Of a stretch of DNA of 64,000 nucleotides, positions 42,851 to 52,756 are shown piece by piece. This stretch comes from Flavobacterium hercynium (GTDB lineage: Bacteria > Bacteroidota > Bacteroidia > Flavobacteriales > Flavobacteriaceae). The notes beneath the pieces were generated by a model that was given only the letters and a program-made list of their open reading frames with translations, did no database searches and was not told where the DNA came from. A program made the translations under genes and the position numbers. Numbering within the stretch: position 1 is the stretch's first letter; each line of letters begins with the position of its first letter. The DNA lies in the NCBI RefSeq assembly GCF_002217285.1, contig NZ_MUGW01000022.1, positions 99,999 to 163,998 of the forward strand, read 5' to 3'.

Positions 42851-43355
42851 AACTCATTAAAAATTAAAATTTCATACTAAAAGTGGTACTCGTGAATTCA
42901 CTTCTTTTTTGTTCCCATTCCTGACAGTAGCATTAATTTCAATCCATAACCATAAACTCAGCATAAGCTGAATTTTAAGTATGTAATGAATTAGAGTTTA
43001 AAAAAAATATGTTGCGAAGTTTCCGGACTAATGCGAAGAAAGCAAAAGCCAGATGGTGCAGTGTAAGTAATAAATGAAATGGTTTGATTAAAGGATAATC
43101 AAACTTGAAAGGAAATTTTCAAATCAGCATTTTTGTTACTAAACTCTTTAAAATTATAGCAGTACAGCCAGGCACGAAGCATGCCAAAGAGAAAAGTTGT
43201 TTGTAGAAAATTGTTTTAATTTTCGTGCAATTTACATAAATGTATTTAAAAGTGATAGTTTTATGTAGTAATAATTTCCTTATTTCTTGATTTATAAGTA
43301 AGATAAAATATATGTTTTTGATTATGAGATAGAAAGGAAAAGTGTGTTTCATCTT
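42851..43355. other. 505-bp intergenic region without a supported gene
   Basis: AT-rich with many short poly-A/T runs. A 77-codon minus-strand frame at 43119-43352 has no family similarity, poor start context and amino-acid composition unlike a protein, so I do not call it. The promoter of the effector operon is probably here but no clear consensus was found. Confidence 0.5.
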
Positions 43356-43619
43356 TTAATTCTCCTTTTCATAATAAACAATAAAATAAATCATAATCAA
43401 ATTAAGGCATAGCGAAACACTATTGGTTACAATAATAGGCAAATCATCTTTTAAAACGCCATATACTACCCAAATAGCAATTCCGACAGTTAGCATACTG
43501 AAAGTTACTAATGAAATAGCTTTTACCTTTTTCGTTTTCCATACTTTATAAATTTGCGGGATAACAGATACAGTAACACAAATACCTGCTAATAACCCGA
43601 TGAGGTCTGTTGAGTTCAT
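43356..43619 (-). CDS. SemiSWEET sugar transporter
   Basis: 87 residues from the ATG at 43619. A longer version from 43769 would add 50 residues that look non-coding. Three membrane helices are present: DLIGLLAGICVTVSVIPQIY, then AISLVTFSMLTVGIAIWVVY, and IIVTNSVSLCLNLIMIYFIV. The PQ-loop signature is VIPQIYKVWKTK. SemiSWEETs work as dimers and move sugars by facilitated diffusion across the inner membrane. The length (86-90) is exactly as expected. It stands alone. Confidence 0.9.
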   Translation of the reverse strand: MNSTDLIGLLAGICVTVSVIPQIYKVWKTKKVKAISLVTFSMLTVGIAIWVVYGVLKDDLPIIVTNSVSLCLNLIMIYFIVYYEKEN

Positions 43620-43902
43620 ATTGAGATTGTGTTTTGGATGAGATAATTGACAATATAGGTAAGCTGTTGTGTTTTTACTATAAATGTAAAGCTTACAAGG
43701 GCAAAATAGTAGCTTCATAAAATATAAAACTAGCACGATAAAATAAAACTTGAATGAAAAAACTTTCAATATTAATCAATAATACGATTTTATAGTGATC
43801 TGATTAAATAGCATAGTCGTATAAATCAAACGTTTGAGTACAAACATGGGAATTATGTAACGAATTAAATTCCTTTTAAAAAGTCACTTTCTGTTTTTTT
43901 TA

Positions 43903-43910
43903 TAAATTTG
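43903..43910 (+). promoter_or_regulatory. -7 box for the REC-kinase gene
   Basis: TAAATTTG fits TAnnTTTG. Transcription would begin near 43917, so the in-frame TTG at 43916 is unlikely and the ATG at 43994 is preferred. Confidence 0.45.
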
Positions 43911-43993
43911 GGGGTTTGTCTGTACTTATTAACAGTAAAAGACATCCCAAAAACGGTTTATCTGGTATAATCATAAAGTTTACCCCCAATAAA

Positions 43994-45211
43994 ATGATAT
44001 TAATTGTAGATGATATTCGGGCTAATATTATAGCCTTAAAGAAAACATTAGAGATCCATAATATTGAGGTAGACACTGCCGAATCTGGTGAAGAAGCACT
44101 GAAGAAAATTTTAAAAACAAACTATTGTCTGATTATCATGGATGTTCAGATGCCGGGCCTTGATGGTTTTGAAGTAGTTAAAATTCTTTCCGGCAACAAA
44201 CGCACAAAAGATATTCCCGTAATTTTTTTATCAGCAATAAATATTGAAAAAAAATACATTTTTAAAGGTTATGAAACAGGAGCTGTAGATTACATAACAA
44301 AACCTGTTGATACTGATTTACTGATATTAAAAGTAAAAACCTTCCTTAAAATCTATGAGCAGCAAAATGAGTTAAAACTCATGAAAGATTTACTTTCAAA
44401 AGAAATTAAAATCAGAAAAGAAGCTCAGGATAACCTCGAAATTAAAATTGCCGACAGAACCAAAGAGCTCGTTGCAAAGAACGAAGAACTCGAACTTAAA
44501 AATCATGAGCTTCAACAATTTTCATGGGTTGTTTCGCATGACTTAAACGAACCCATCCGCAAGATTCAGATTTTCATTAAAATTATAAAAGAGCTTTATT
44601 TAAAAGAAGATGCCAAAGGTGTCGATTATGTCGACAGAACCGTAAAAGCAGCAGAACGAATGCAAACGCTAATTACAGATTTGCTTGCATACTCTAGGCT
44701 ATCAGCAAAAGTAGTTCCTGAAAAAACTGACCTCAATATTGTATTGCAGGAAGTACTTTCGGATTTTGATTATCTTATAGAACGAAAAGGTGCACTTATA
44801 AAAACAGGAGAACTCCCAACTATAGACAGTATTCCGAGCCAATTGCGTCAGGTATTTCAGAACCTGATAGGAAACGCGCTGAAGTTCTCAGGAAATACAA
44901 CAGTGCCTGTTATTGAAATTACTTCCCAACGAATAAAAACAAAGGATTTTGACAGTGAAACAGATCCGGAAGGAAAATTTTGCAGAATCACAGTATCTGA
45001 TAATGGTATTGGGTTTGATGAAATTTACCTCGATCGTATTTTTGTTATTTTTCAGAGTTTAAATGACCGTCAGACATATGAAGGTACAGGAATTGGTTTG
45101 GCAATTGCAAAAAAAATAATGGAAAAACACAACGGATTAATTACAGCAAAAAGTCAATTAGGCAAAGGAGCAAGTTTTATCATGATCCTGCCACTCAAAT
45201 ACGAAAACTAA
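43994..45211 (+). CDS. Receiver-histidine kinase hybrid (REC-HisKA-HATPase)
   Basis: 405 residues from the ATG at 43994. It starts with a receiver (ILIVDDIRANI; phospho-acceptor in CLIIMDVQMPGLDG; Lys in DYITKPV), then a coiled coil, a HisKA box with His182 (SWVVSHDLNEPIRKIQ) and an HATPase (GNALKFSGN; VSDNGIGFDE; GTGIGLAIAKK). A receiver at the N-terminus of a kinase is typical of proteins that receive a phosphate and pass it on in a relay. It is cytosolic. The gene is followed 19 bases later by the giant hybrid kinase. Confidence 0.92.
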   Translation: MILIVDDIRANIIALKKTLEIHNIEVDTAESGEEALKKILKTNYCLIIMDVQMPGLDGFEVVKILSGNKRTKDIPVIFLSAINIEKKYIFKGYETGAVDYITKPVDTDLLILKVKTFLKIYEQQNELKLMKDLLSKEIKIRKEAQDNLEIKIADRTKELVAKNEELELKNHELQQFSWVVSHDLNEPIRKIQIFIKIIKELYLKEDAKGVDYVDRTVKAAERMQTLITDLLAYSRLSAKVVPEKTDLNIVLQEVLSDFDYLIERKGALIKTGELPTIDSIPSQLRQVFQNLIGNALKFSGNTTVPVIEITSQRIKTKDFDSETDPEGKFCRITVSDNGIGFDEIYLDRIFVIFQSLNDRQTYEGTGIGLAIAKKIMEKHNGLITAKSQLGKGASFIMILPLKYEN

Positions 45212-45230
45212 AAACAATTGGATTGTACCT

Positions 45231-48200
45231 ATGAAAAACAATTTTAAAAGAAATTTACTGATTAGTTCGATGGTTTCTTTGCTGGTTTTGATGATCAGCT
45301 CGACGGCATCTTATTTAAGTATAAAAAAATTATTAGAAAGTAATTTCTGGGTGAACCATACTCAGGATGTTATTTACAATTTAAATCAGGGTTCTGCTGT
45401 TATTACAGATGCTCAAACAAGTATGCGTGCTTATCTGATAACGGGCGATGAGCAATTTGTTAAAGATTATAATGCTTACGAAGCAGATTCTAATACGTAT
45501 TTTGAAAAACTAAATGAACTTACCAGCGATAATCCTGCGCAGCAAAAGCTTTTGGCAGAATTAAAAACAATAAGAGAAGGCTTCTTTAAATACTTAAACA
45601 ATCAGATCGTTAAAAAACGTTTCGGAAAGCAAAATGTAACCTTTGATCTTTCCGAAGGCAAGAAAATGAACGAGAGGATGAGAAGCTATTTTAAGAGAAT
45701 TGAAAATAGTGAACAAATTCTGCTAAAAGAACGAAATCAAACTTCAGATCAATTTGGTACCTACAGTTTGTCTTTAATAATTATAGCTTTTATAATTGCA
45801 TTTATTATTTCAATAGTATTTTTAGTTCGCATTTTGAAAGATTATAACGAACGTACTTTATTGCAGGAAGAACTCGAAAGAAAAGATCAGGAAACGGCAG
45901 AAAGAATTATAGCAATTAGTAGTATCGCATCTAATATTTCGAACGGAAATTATGATATTCGTGTAGATGATGTACAGGCAGATGCACTTGGAAGCGTAGG
46001 AGAGTCACTTAATAATATGAGCGGCTCCTTGAAAAAATCATTCAATTTATTGACAGAAAAAGAATGGCTTCAAACCGGTATTGCAAAACTGAACAATGTA
46101 ATGCTGGGTGATAAATCACTCAATCAATTGTCAAAAGATGTTGTTGAATTTTTATGTCAGTATACGAATAGCAGTGCAGGAGTTTTATACGTTTTAGAAG
46201 GTGACGAATTGTTTGCTACAGCAGGATACAGTTACATACCAACAAAGAGTCGTGAAAGAATTAAAAAAGGAGAAGGTTTATTAGGACAGGTTATCGTTTC
46301 AGGAAAGTTGTTGGAACTAAAAGAACTTCCTCAGGAATTTATTCAAATTAATTATGCTTTAGGCGAAATAAAACCAACACACATTGTAGCCGTTCCGCTT
46401 ATCGATAATAGAGTAGAAGGAGCCTTAGAGCTGGCAAGTATTTACGGATTTTCAGAATTGCATTTGGAGTTTTTGCGTATCGTAGGAAACAATATCGGAA
46501 TTGCTTTAAAATCGACTCAAAACCGCAAACGAGTTTTAGAATTACTGGAAGAAACCAAATCGCAGTCAGAAGAATTACGTATTCAGCACAGCGAATTAGA
46601 AGCTATTAATGCAGAATTAGAAGCACAAACCGAAAAATTACAAGCTTCAGAAGAAGAACTTCGTGTACAGCAGGAAGAATTGGAACAGACTAACGAAGAG
46701 CTTTCTGAACGTAGTGTTTTATTAGAAGAAAAAAACAACGAAATTCAGAAAAAATCAGAAGCTTTAGAGCTTACAACAAGATATAAATCTGAGTTTTTGG
46801 CGAATATGTCGCACGAGTTAAGAACACCTTTAAATTCTATTTTGCTGTTGAGCAGATTATTGTCTGAAAACAACAACCAAAGTATGAATACCGAGGAAGT
46901 TGAGTTTGCTCAGGTAATTCAGAGTTCAGGAAACAGCTTATTGGCGTTAATCGATGAGATTTTGGATTTATCTAAGATTGAAGCCGGTAAAATGGAATTA
47001 GAATTTTTAGATGTGTCGACCAAAGAAATTACTGATACGATTTCGAATCTGTTTTCGCAAGTAGCAAAAGAGAAAAAGATTTCATTCGATATTATTGCAA
47101 AAGAAGCCCCAATTGTCATTAAAACAGACAAGATGAGGTTAGAGCAAATTCTGAAAAACTTAATTTCAAATGCCATTAAATTTACAGAAAAAGGATCTGT
47201 TAGTTTAGAAATTAAAATCAATGAAGATGATGATAAAGTAATTTGCTTTATCGTAAAAGATACAGGAATCGGAATTCCGCTAGAAAAACAGCCGTTGATT
47301 TTTGAAGCATTCCAGCAAGCAGACGGTTCTACCAAACGTAAGTATGGAGGCACAGGGCTAGGATTGTCTATCAGCCGTGAATTAGCCAAATTACTAAGAG
47401 GAGAAATTATTCTGCATAGTAAAGAAGGAGAAGGAAGTAGTTTTACCTTATGTCTGCCAATCTACGGACAAATCAATAAAAAAGTAATTGTAGAGAAAAC
47501 GCCTCCAATTCAAGTTACGGAGGAAGAAGCAGAGGAATTAAAGTCAGTTAAAAATAAATATATTTCTGCTATAATTCCAGCCGAAATCGAAGACGACAGA
47601 AATGATATTTTCGAAGGTGATAAAGTTATTTTAATCGTAGAAGACGATATCAATTTTGCTAAATCACTTCTGGCGTTCAGCAGGCAAAATGGTTACAAAG
47701 CCATTGTTTCTGTTCGTGGTGATTATGCTTTAAATTTTGCGATTTTGTACAAACCGGTTGGAGTTTTACTGGATATTGAACTTCCGATAAAAAGCGGATG
47801 GGAAGTTTTAGAAGAATTAAAAAATAATAGCCAGACGAAACACATTCCGGTGCATATTATGTCATCGCACAAGCTAAAACAGGAAAGTTTGCTAAAAGGA
47901 GCAATTGACTTTTTAGATAAACCAGTAGCTTTCGATAAGATTCCTGAAGTATTTGTCCGTATTGAACATATCATCAGCAAGGAGTCTCAAAAAGTTTTGA
48001 TTATCGAAGATAACACAAAGCATGCTAAGGCATTGGCTTACTTTTTAGAAACGTACAATATAAATTCAGAAATTAAAAGCGAGGTTGCTGACGGCTTAAA
48101 AGCATTAAATAAAACAGATGTCGATTGCGTGATTCTGGATATGGGAATTCCGGACAAACAAGCGTACCAGATTTTAGATAGTGTGAAAAAAAATCCGGGA

Positions 48201-48800
48201 CTGGAAAATCTTCCTGTAATTGTGTTTACAGGTAAAAGTTTATCACTAAAAGAAGAGGTTAAAATTAGAAAATATGCTGATACTATTATTGTAAAAACAG
48301 CACATTCGTATCAGCGTATGCTCGATGAAGTTTCGTTATTTTTGCATTTAGTCGAAGAAAATAAAGACGCAGATGGTAAAAAAGAAAGCTACAAAAAACT
48401 CAACTTACTTAACAATATACTGCACGATAAAAAAGTACTGATCGTAGATGATGATGTCCGAAATATATATTCGTTAACCAAAGCCCTTGAGGTTTTCAAA
48501 ATGAATGTAATTACAGCATTTGACGGAAATGATGCCATCAAAGTATTGGAAGAACATCCTGATACTGATATTGTTTTGCTGGATATGATGATGCCAAACA
48601 TGGATGGTTATGAAGCAGCAGAAAAAATACGAACAATTCCTAAATTCTTAACCTTGCCATTAATTGCAGTAACAGCAAAAGCAATGACAGGAGACAGAGA
48701 AAAATGTATAAAAGCAGGAGCATCAGATTATATTACAAAACCTGTAGATATAGATCAGTTGCTGTCGTTGCTGCGTGTGTGGTTATATGATAAAATTTAA
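45231..48800 (+). CDS. Giant hybrid histidine kinase (CHASE3-HAMP-GAF-HisKA-HATPase-3xREC)
   Basis: 1189 residues. A first membrane helix (LLISSMVSLLVLMISSTASY) is followed by a CHASE3-like sensor (TDAQTSMRAYLITGDEQFVK), a second helix (LSLIIIAFIIAFIISIVFLV), HAMP, a GAF domain (TNSSAGVLYVLEGDELFATA), a long coiled coil, HisKA with His528 (FLANMSHELRTPLNSI) and HATPase (DTGIGIPLEKQ). Three receivers follow, with acceptor Asp in GVLLDIELPI, CVILDMGIPD and IVLLDMMMPNMDG. The middle receiver has VKTAHS where a KP pair is normal, so it may behave differently. It resembles kinases upstream of CheR/CheB in non-motility phosphorelays. Confidence 0.93.
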   Translation: MKNNFKRNLLISSMVSLLVLMISSTASYLSIKKLLESNFWVNHTQDVIYNLNQGSAVITDAQTSMRAYLITGDEQFVKDYNAYEADSNTYFEKLNELTSDNPAQQKLLAELKTIREGFFKYLNNQIVKKRFGKQNVTFDLSEGKKMNERMRSYFKRIENSEQILLKERNQTSDQFGTYSLSLIIIAFIIAFIISIVFLVRILKDYNERTLLQEELERKDQETAERIIAISSIASNISNGNYDIRVDDVQADALGSVGESLNNMSGSLKKSFNLLTEKEWLQTGIAKLNNVMLGDKSLNQLSKDVVEFLCQYTNSSAGVLYVLEGDELFATAGYSYIPTKSRERIKKGEGLLGQVIVSGKLLELKELPQEFIQINYALGEIKPTHIVAVPLIDNRVEGALELASIYGFSELHLEFLRIVGNNIGIALKSTQNRKRVLELLEETKSQSEELRIQHSELEAINAELEAQTEKLQASEEELRVQQEELEQTNEELSERSVLLEEKNNEIQKKSEALELTTRYKSEFLANMSHELRTPLNSILLLSRLLSENNNQSMNTEEVEFAQVIQSSGNSLLALIDEILDLSKIEAGKMELEFLDVSTKEITDTISNLFSQVAKEKKISFDIIAKEAPIVIKTDKMRLEQILKNLISNAIKFTEKGSVSLEIKINEDDDKVICFIVKDTGIGIPLEKQPLIFEAFQQADGSTKRKYGGTGLGLSISRELAKLLRGEIILHSKEGEGSSFTLCLPIYGQINKKVIVEKTPPIQVTEEEAEELKSVKNKYISAIIPAEIEDDRNDIFEGDKVILIVEDDINFAKSLLAFSRQNGYKAIVSVRGDYALNFAILYKPVGVLLDIELPIKSGWEVLEELKNNSQTKHIPVHIMSSHKLKQESLLKGAIDFLDKPVAFDKIPEVFVRIEHIISKESQKVLIIEDNTKHAKALAYFLETYNINSEIKSEVADGLKALNKTDVDCVILDMGIPDKQAYQILDSVKKNPGLENLPVIVFTGKSLSLKEEVKIRKYADTIIVKTAHSYQRMLDEVSLFLHLVEENKDADGKKESYKKLNLLNNILHDKKVLIVDDDVRNIYSLTKALEVFKMNVITAFDGNDAIKVLEEHPDTDIVLLDMMMPNMDGYEAAEKIRTIPKFLTLPLIAVTAKAMTGDREKCIKAGASDYITKPVDIDQLLSLLRVWLYDKI

Positions 48801-48804
48801 TGTA

Positions 48805-49182
48805 ATGGATGAAATTACGATGAAAAAACGACTTTTGATTATTGATGACGATTCCAGAAATATCTTTGCTTTGGTTAATACCTTGCGATCCAGATCATTT
48901 GATTGTTTGTCTTGTTTAAGTGCTGAAGAAGCATTAAAATTGCTGGAAACAGATGAAAAAATTGATGCGATCCTAATAGATATGATGATGCCGGAAATGG
49001 ATGGTTATGATGCTATTCCGTTGATAAAGAAGATTCCTTCAAGAGCCCATACGCTAATTGTTGCCGTTACCGCTCAGGCGATGACAGGTGACAAAGAGAA
49101 ATGTCTGGAGGCAGGCGCTGATGATTATGTATCAAAACCTATTGATGTAGATAAATTGCTGGCTGCATTATCTCAAATTTAA
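48805..49182 (+). CDS. Single-domain response regulator
   Basis: 125 residues from the ATG at 48805, which follows the end of the hybrid kinase gene by 4 bases. Acidic pocket IIDDDSRN, acceptor in ILIDMMMPEMDGYD, Thr in AVTAQAMTG and Lys in YVSKPIDVD. It closely resembles the last receiver of the hybrid kinase (both have MMMP.MDGY and AVTA.AMTGD.EKC), so it may have arisen from it and act as an alternative phosphate acceptor. No output domain. Confidence 0.9.
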   Translation: MDEITMKKRLLIIDDDSRNIFALVNTLRSRSFDCLSCLSAEEALKLLETDEKIDAILIDMMMPEMDGYDAIPLIKKIPSRAHTLIVAVTAQAMTGDKEKCLEAGADDYVSKPIDVDKLLAALSQI

Positions 49183-49189
49183 ATGTATT

Positions 49190-49999
49190 ATGATTGAAGA
49201 CATTGAGTTAGAAACCCTTATTAATGATATTTACGAATATTACGGGTTTGACTTTGGAAGTTATTCCAGGGCTTCTTTAAAAAGACGTGTAAACAGATTA
49301 TATCAATTAGACGGTTTTACCAATTTTTATGAGTTTTTATCTAAAGTCAGATACGACTCTGATTATTATAAACGAATGATCGACGAGATTACGGTAAATG
49401 TTACCGAAATGTTTCGCGATCCGCATTTCTATAAAATAGTCCGAACAGAAATTTTGCCTTTATTGGCAACAAAACCTTTTATTCGTCTTTGGCATGCTGG
49501 CTGTTCTACCGGCGAAGAAGTGTATTCAATGGCGATATTACTAAAGGAAGCCAATCTTTTGCACAAATCGTTAATTTACGCTACCGATATTAATTCTAAA
49601 GTTCTGGAAACCGCAAAAAAAGGAATTTTTCCGTTGCGAATGATGAAGGAATACTCAGAAAATTACAGAGAATCAGGAGGGCAGGAAGATTTTTCGAGTT
49701 ATTATATAGCCAATTACGGCATTGCAAAATTCGATGATGAATTAGCCTCGAAAATGGTTTTCTCACAACATAATCTGGTTTCGGACAATTCCTTTAATGA
49801 GTTTGATTTTATTTTGTGTCGAAATGTGCTGATATACTTTGATAACGATTTGCAAAAAAGAGTTATTAATTTATTTGATGAAAGCTTGGCTACCTTAGGT
49901 TTTTTAGCTTTAGGAACAAAAGAAACTATAAAATATTCCATATCTACTACGAAATACAAACAGTTAGAGAAAGAAAAAGTATGGAGGAAAGTAAGGTAA
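49190..49999 (+). CDS. cheR: CheR-type protein methyltransferase
   Basis: 269 residues. The N-terminal helical domain is followed by the SAM-binding motif LWHAGCSTGEEVYSMAI, then SLIYATDINSKVLETAKKGI, and FDFILCRNVLIYFDNDLQ with the NVLIYF signature. CheR methylates glutamates on chemoreceptors. No chemoreceptor, CheW or CheA is nearby and the genus glides rather than swims with flagella, so the substrate is likely the neighbouring kinase or another protein. It starts 8 bases after the receiver and overlaps CheB by 19 bases. Confidence 0.9.
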   Translation: MIEDIELETLINDIYEYYGFDFGSYSRASLKRRVNRLYQLDGFTNFYEFLSKVRYDSDYYKRMIDEITVNVTEMFRDPHFYKIVRTEILPLLATKPFIRLWHAGCSTGEEVYSMAILLKEANLLHKSLIYATDINSKVLETAKKGIFPLRMMKEYSENYRESGGQEDFSSYYIANYGIAKFDDELASKMVFSQHNLVSDNSFNEFDFILCRNVLIYFDNDLQKRVINLFDESLATLGFLALGTKETIKYSISTTKYKQLEKEKVWRKVR

Positions 50000-50565
50000 T
50001 AAATAAGTATAAATTGGTTATTGTGGGAGGATCAGCAGGGAGTTTAAATGCGTTAATGCAAATCCTGCCGAGTTTAAACGCTTTAAATGCTTTTGCGCTC
50101 GTTATTGTACTACACAGGAGAAGTACAGATGATATGACGCTGGAGGAATTAGTTAAAATAAAAACCATAACTCCGGTAAAACTGGTAGAAGACAAAGTAA
50201 AACTGGAACCAGGTTTTATATATGTAGCACCCGCAAATTACCATTTACTATTTGAAGCAGATGATAGATTAGCGCTTGATATTTCTGAAAAAGTAAATTA
50301 CAGCAGACCGAGTATCGATGTATCGTTTGAATCAGCAGCACAAGTTTACGGTTCACAATTAGTAGGGATATTATTATCCGGTTCTAATGCTGATGGAACA
50401 GAAGGACTAAAATACATTCAGAAATTAGGAGGAACAATTATTGTGCAGGATCCAAAGTCTGCAGATATGCCTTTTATGCCCAATAATGCCATTGCAAACA
50501 TGACTCCAGATCGTATATTAGATATAGAAGGAATACTCGACTACATTACAAACATCAATACCTAA
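49981..50565 (+). CDS. cheB: CheB-type protein methylesterase (no receiver domain)
   Basis: 194 residues. The catalytic triad is Ser18 (VGGSAGS), His45 (VLHRRS) and Asp138 (SGSNADGTEG), and PANYHLLFEADD and MPFMPNNAIANM are also typical. Ordinary CheB has an N-terminal receiver; here it is absent, so the esterase must be controlled by another route, perhaps through the receivers encoded just upstream. The start lies inside the end of the CheR gene, showing translational coupling. Confidence 0.9.
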   Translation: MEESKVINKYKLVIVGGSAGSLNALMQILPSLNALNAFALVIVLHRRSTDDMTLEELVKIKTITPVKLVEDKVKLEPGFIYVAPANYHLLFEADDRLALDISEKVNYSRPSIDVSFESAAQVYGSQLVGILLSGSNADGTEGLKYIQKLGGTIIVQDPKSADMPFMPNNAIANMTPDRILDIEGILDYITNINT

Positions 50566-50699
50566 GTTGTCTCTCAAAGATTATCATTCGGTAACAATAC
50601 CGTAAAACAGGTTTGAGTTTTAATCGATAAAATTGCAAAGTGTTTTTATAGAAAAATAAAAGCATCAATTGAACTCTTTCATTTGCAATACGATTACCT

Positions 50700-52670
50700 A
50701 TGAATTTCAAAATTATCCGCATTTCTAACTTTTGTTTTCCTTTATTTTTATCCTTTTTGTTTTGTATTTCAGTTGATGAAATGAATGCGCAAAAACAGTC
50801 AAAATTAAATGGAGTTCAGGTAGCATTTTTATCAGATGTTCATTTGCAGGATTTATTTGGAAAATTTTCAGATAATGAATTTCAGGGAGTATTAAATCTA
50901 AAGACAGGAAAGCACACTTTATTGCGAACCATGTCGTCTCAATTGCATTCTACCCGAATTTTTAATGAAAACTATTTTGCCTTTATCGCAGCCTTAGAAG
51001 ATATCGCAAAGCGAAAGATCAAATACGTAGCACTTCCCGGAGATTATACAGATGACGGACAGCCCATTCACGTAAGTGGACTAAAAACTATTCTCGATCA
51101 ATATCAAAAAAAATATGGTATCGAATTTTTTATTACCACAGGAAATCATGATCCTGTTGGTCCTTTTGCACAAGAATCAGGCAAAGAAGATTTTTTAGGC
51201 AACGAAGGAAAAAGTCAACCCATTTATAGCAAAGAAGGTTTGTATAAGCCAAATTTAGAATTAGAACAGCCAGTAGTTGTAACTGCCGACATTGCTAAAA
51301 TGGGTTATTTAGAAATTACGGATAAATTGAAACAATTTGGTTTCTATCCGGGTAAGCAAAACAAATTCTGGTCGACACCTTTTGCATCCTATACCAGCGA
51401 AAATTATAGTTTTGACAAAGCCGTTGAAACTTCAAAATTATCAAATAGAGTGTACAATGTAGCGCCAGGTTATGAAGTTCCGGATGTAAGTTATGTTGTC
51501 GAACCTATTGAAGGACTTTGGTTAATGGCAATAGACGGAAATGTTTACATTCCGAAGAAAAGCGGAAGCGGTGATCCAAAAGATTCTAAGAGTTACTCAG
51601 AAGCAAGTACTGGTTACAACAATGTACTTTCGAATAAAAGACATCTTATTAAATGGGTTGAAGAAACTTCGGCGCAAGCCAAAAAACAAAGCAAAATACT
51701 AATTGCGTTCAGTCATTTCCCAATGATTGATTTTAATGATGATGCTTCTGCAGAAATAAAAGAATTATTGGGAGATAACAAATGGCAGCTCAACAGAGTT
51801 CCGGTAGAAGAAGTAGCGCAGTCATTTGCAGATGCAGGATTGAAGATTCACTTTGGCGGACACATGCATATCAACGATACAGGAACGCGCACTACGGCAA
51901 AAGGTAATACATTGGTCAATATTCAAACGCCGTCTTTAGCAGCGTACATTCCGGCATATAAATTATTAACGATCAAAAAGGATAATCTGGTAGACATTCA
52001 AACTATTACAATTGACAATGTTCCGGGTTACGATGAATTGTTTGATTTGTATAAAATGGAATATCAGTTTTTAGAAAGTCAAAAAGCAAAAGATATCTGG
52101 AATATCGATATCCTCAAAACTAAAAATTACCACGATTTCACCGATTTTCATCTAAAAGAACTCGTTCGTTTGCGTTTTTTGGCTGCAGATTGGCCAAAAG
52201 CATTTAAAGATTTTATACTAAATGTTTCCGGAGAAGATTTGTTGCTTTTAGCGGCTATTCAGTCGAATCAGGATTTTGATGTATTACTCAAAGACAAACA
52301 AGCGGATAGCGAGGAATGGAAATTGGCAGAAAATAAAGTAAGAAGCTTTTTAGCAGAAAATAAACTAAAAAAAGAAGATTTTAAAAACTGGACAGGTTAC
52401 GATTTACTGGTCGATTTTTATCGTTTTAGAAGTGCTGATGAATTGGCTTTAGCCGATGTTGGAACAGCAAGAGCCAAACAGTATAAAATCTTGTCTAAGT
52501 TGTTTTTAGAGAATCATCCTGAGCTTAATAAAGACGATGTCTCAAAAGAAAAGTTATTGCAAAATCAAATGCGATTGTTCCTGATAATCTTCAATAAATT
52601 CATGCACGAAGTTCCGGCAGATCATTTTAGTGTTGATTTAAAATCAGGCGCGATTAAGAGTTTAAAATAA
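50700..52670 (+). CDS. Secreted calcineurin-like metallophosphoesterase
   Basis: 656 residues with a signal region (ISNFCFPLFLSFLFCISV). The metallophosphoesterase motifs are in order: AFLSDVHLQD, LPGDYTDDG, ITTGNHDPVG, IAFSHFPMIDF and HFGGHMHIND. It would act in the periplasm on a phosphodiester or phosphomonoester, such as a nucleotide or a lipid head group. The C-terminal 220 residues are helical and Lys-rich (LENHPELNKDDVSKEK) with no recognised family. It is flanked by a terminator and stands alone. Confidence 0.88.
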   Translation: MNFKIIRISNFCFPLFLSFLFCISVDEMNAQKQSKLNGVQVAFLSDVHLQDLFGKFSDNEFQGVLNLKTGKHTLLRTMSSQLHSTRIFNENYFAFIAALEDIAKRKIKYVALPGDYTDDGQPIHVSGLKTILDQYQKKYGIEFFITTGNHDPVGPFAQESGKEDFLGNEGKSQPIYSKEGLYKPNLELEQPVVVTADIAKMGYLEITDKLKQFGFYPGKQNKFWSTPFASYTSENYSFDKAVETSKLSNRVYNVAPGYEVPDVSYVVEPIEGLWLMAIDGNVYIPKKSGSGDPKDSKSYSEASTGYNNVLSNKRHLIKWVEETSAQAKKQSKILIAFSHFPMIDFNDDASAEIKELLGDNKWQLNRVPVEEVAQSFADAGLKIHFGGHMHINDTGTRTTAKGNTLVNIQTPSLAAYIPAYKLLTIKKDNLVDIQTITIDNVPGYDELFDLYKMEYQFLESQKAKDIWNIDILKTKNYHDFTDFHLKELVRLRFLAADWPKAFKDFILNVSGEDLLLLAAIQSNQDFDVLLKDKQADSEEWKLAENKVRSFLAENKLKKEDFKNWTGYDLLVDFYRFRSADELALADVGTARAKQYKILSKLFLENHPELNKDDVSKEKLLQNQMRLFLIIFNKFMHEVPADHFSVDLKSGAIKSLK

Positions 52671-52694
52671 AGTTGTTTAGTGTTAGTTTTTTTT

Positions 52695-52740
52695 AAAAAA
52701 AGACTGTCCGAAAAGTGATTTTCAGGCAGTCTTTATGTTT
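52695..52740 (+). terminator. Rho-independent terminator after metallophosphoesterase
   Basis: AAAGACTG (52699-52706) pairs with CAGTCTTT (52727-52734), with CCGAAAA/TTTTCAGG extending the stem inside. Confidence 0.85.
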
Positions 52741-52756
52741 TTATAAATTAAAACTT

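Noticed and set aside
43119..43352. A 77-codon minus-strand frame.
   Set aside because: No recognisable motif, isoleucine- and lysine-heavy from AT-rich DNA, no supporting start context; judged chance.
49190..50565. A chemotaxis operon for swimming.
   Set aside because: No CheA, CheW, chemoreceptor or flagellar gene lies in the window; CheR and CheB are present but probably serve the nearby kinases.
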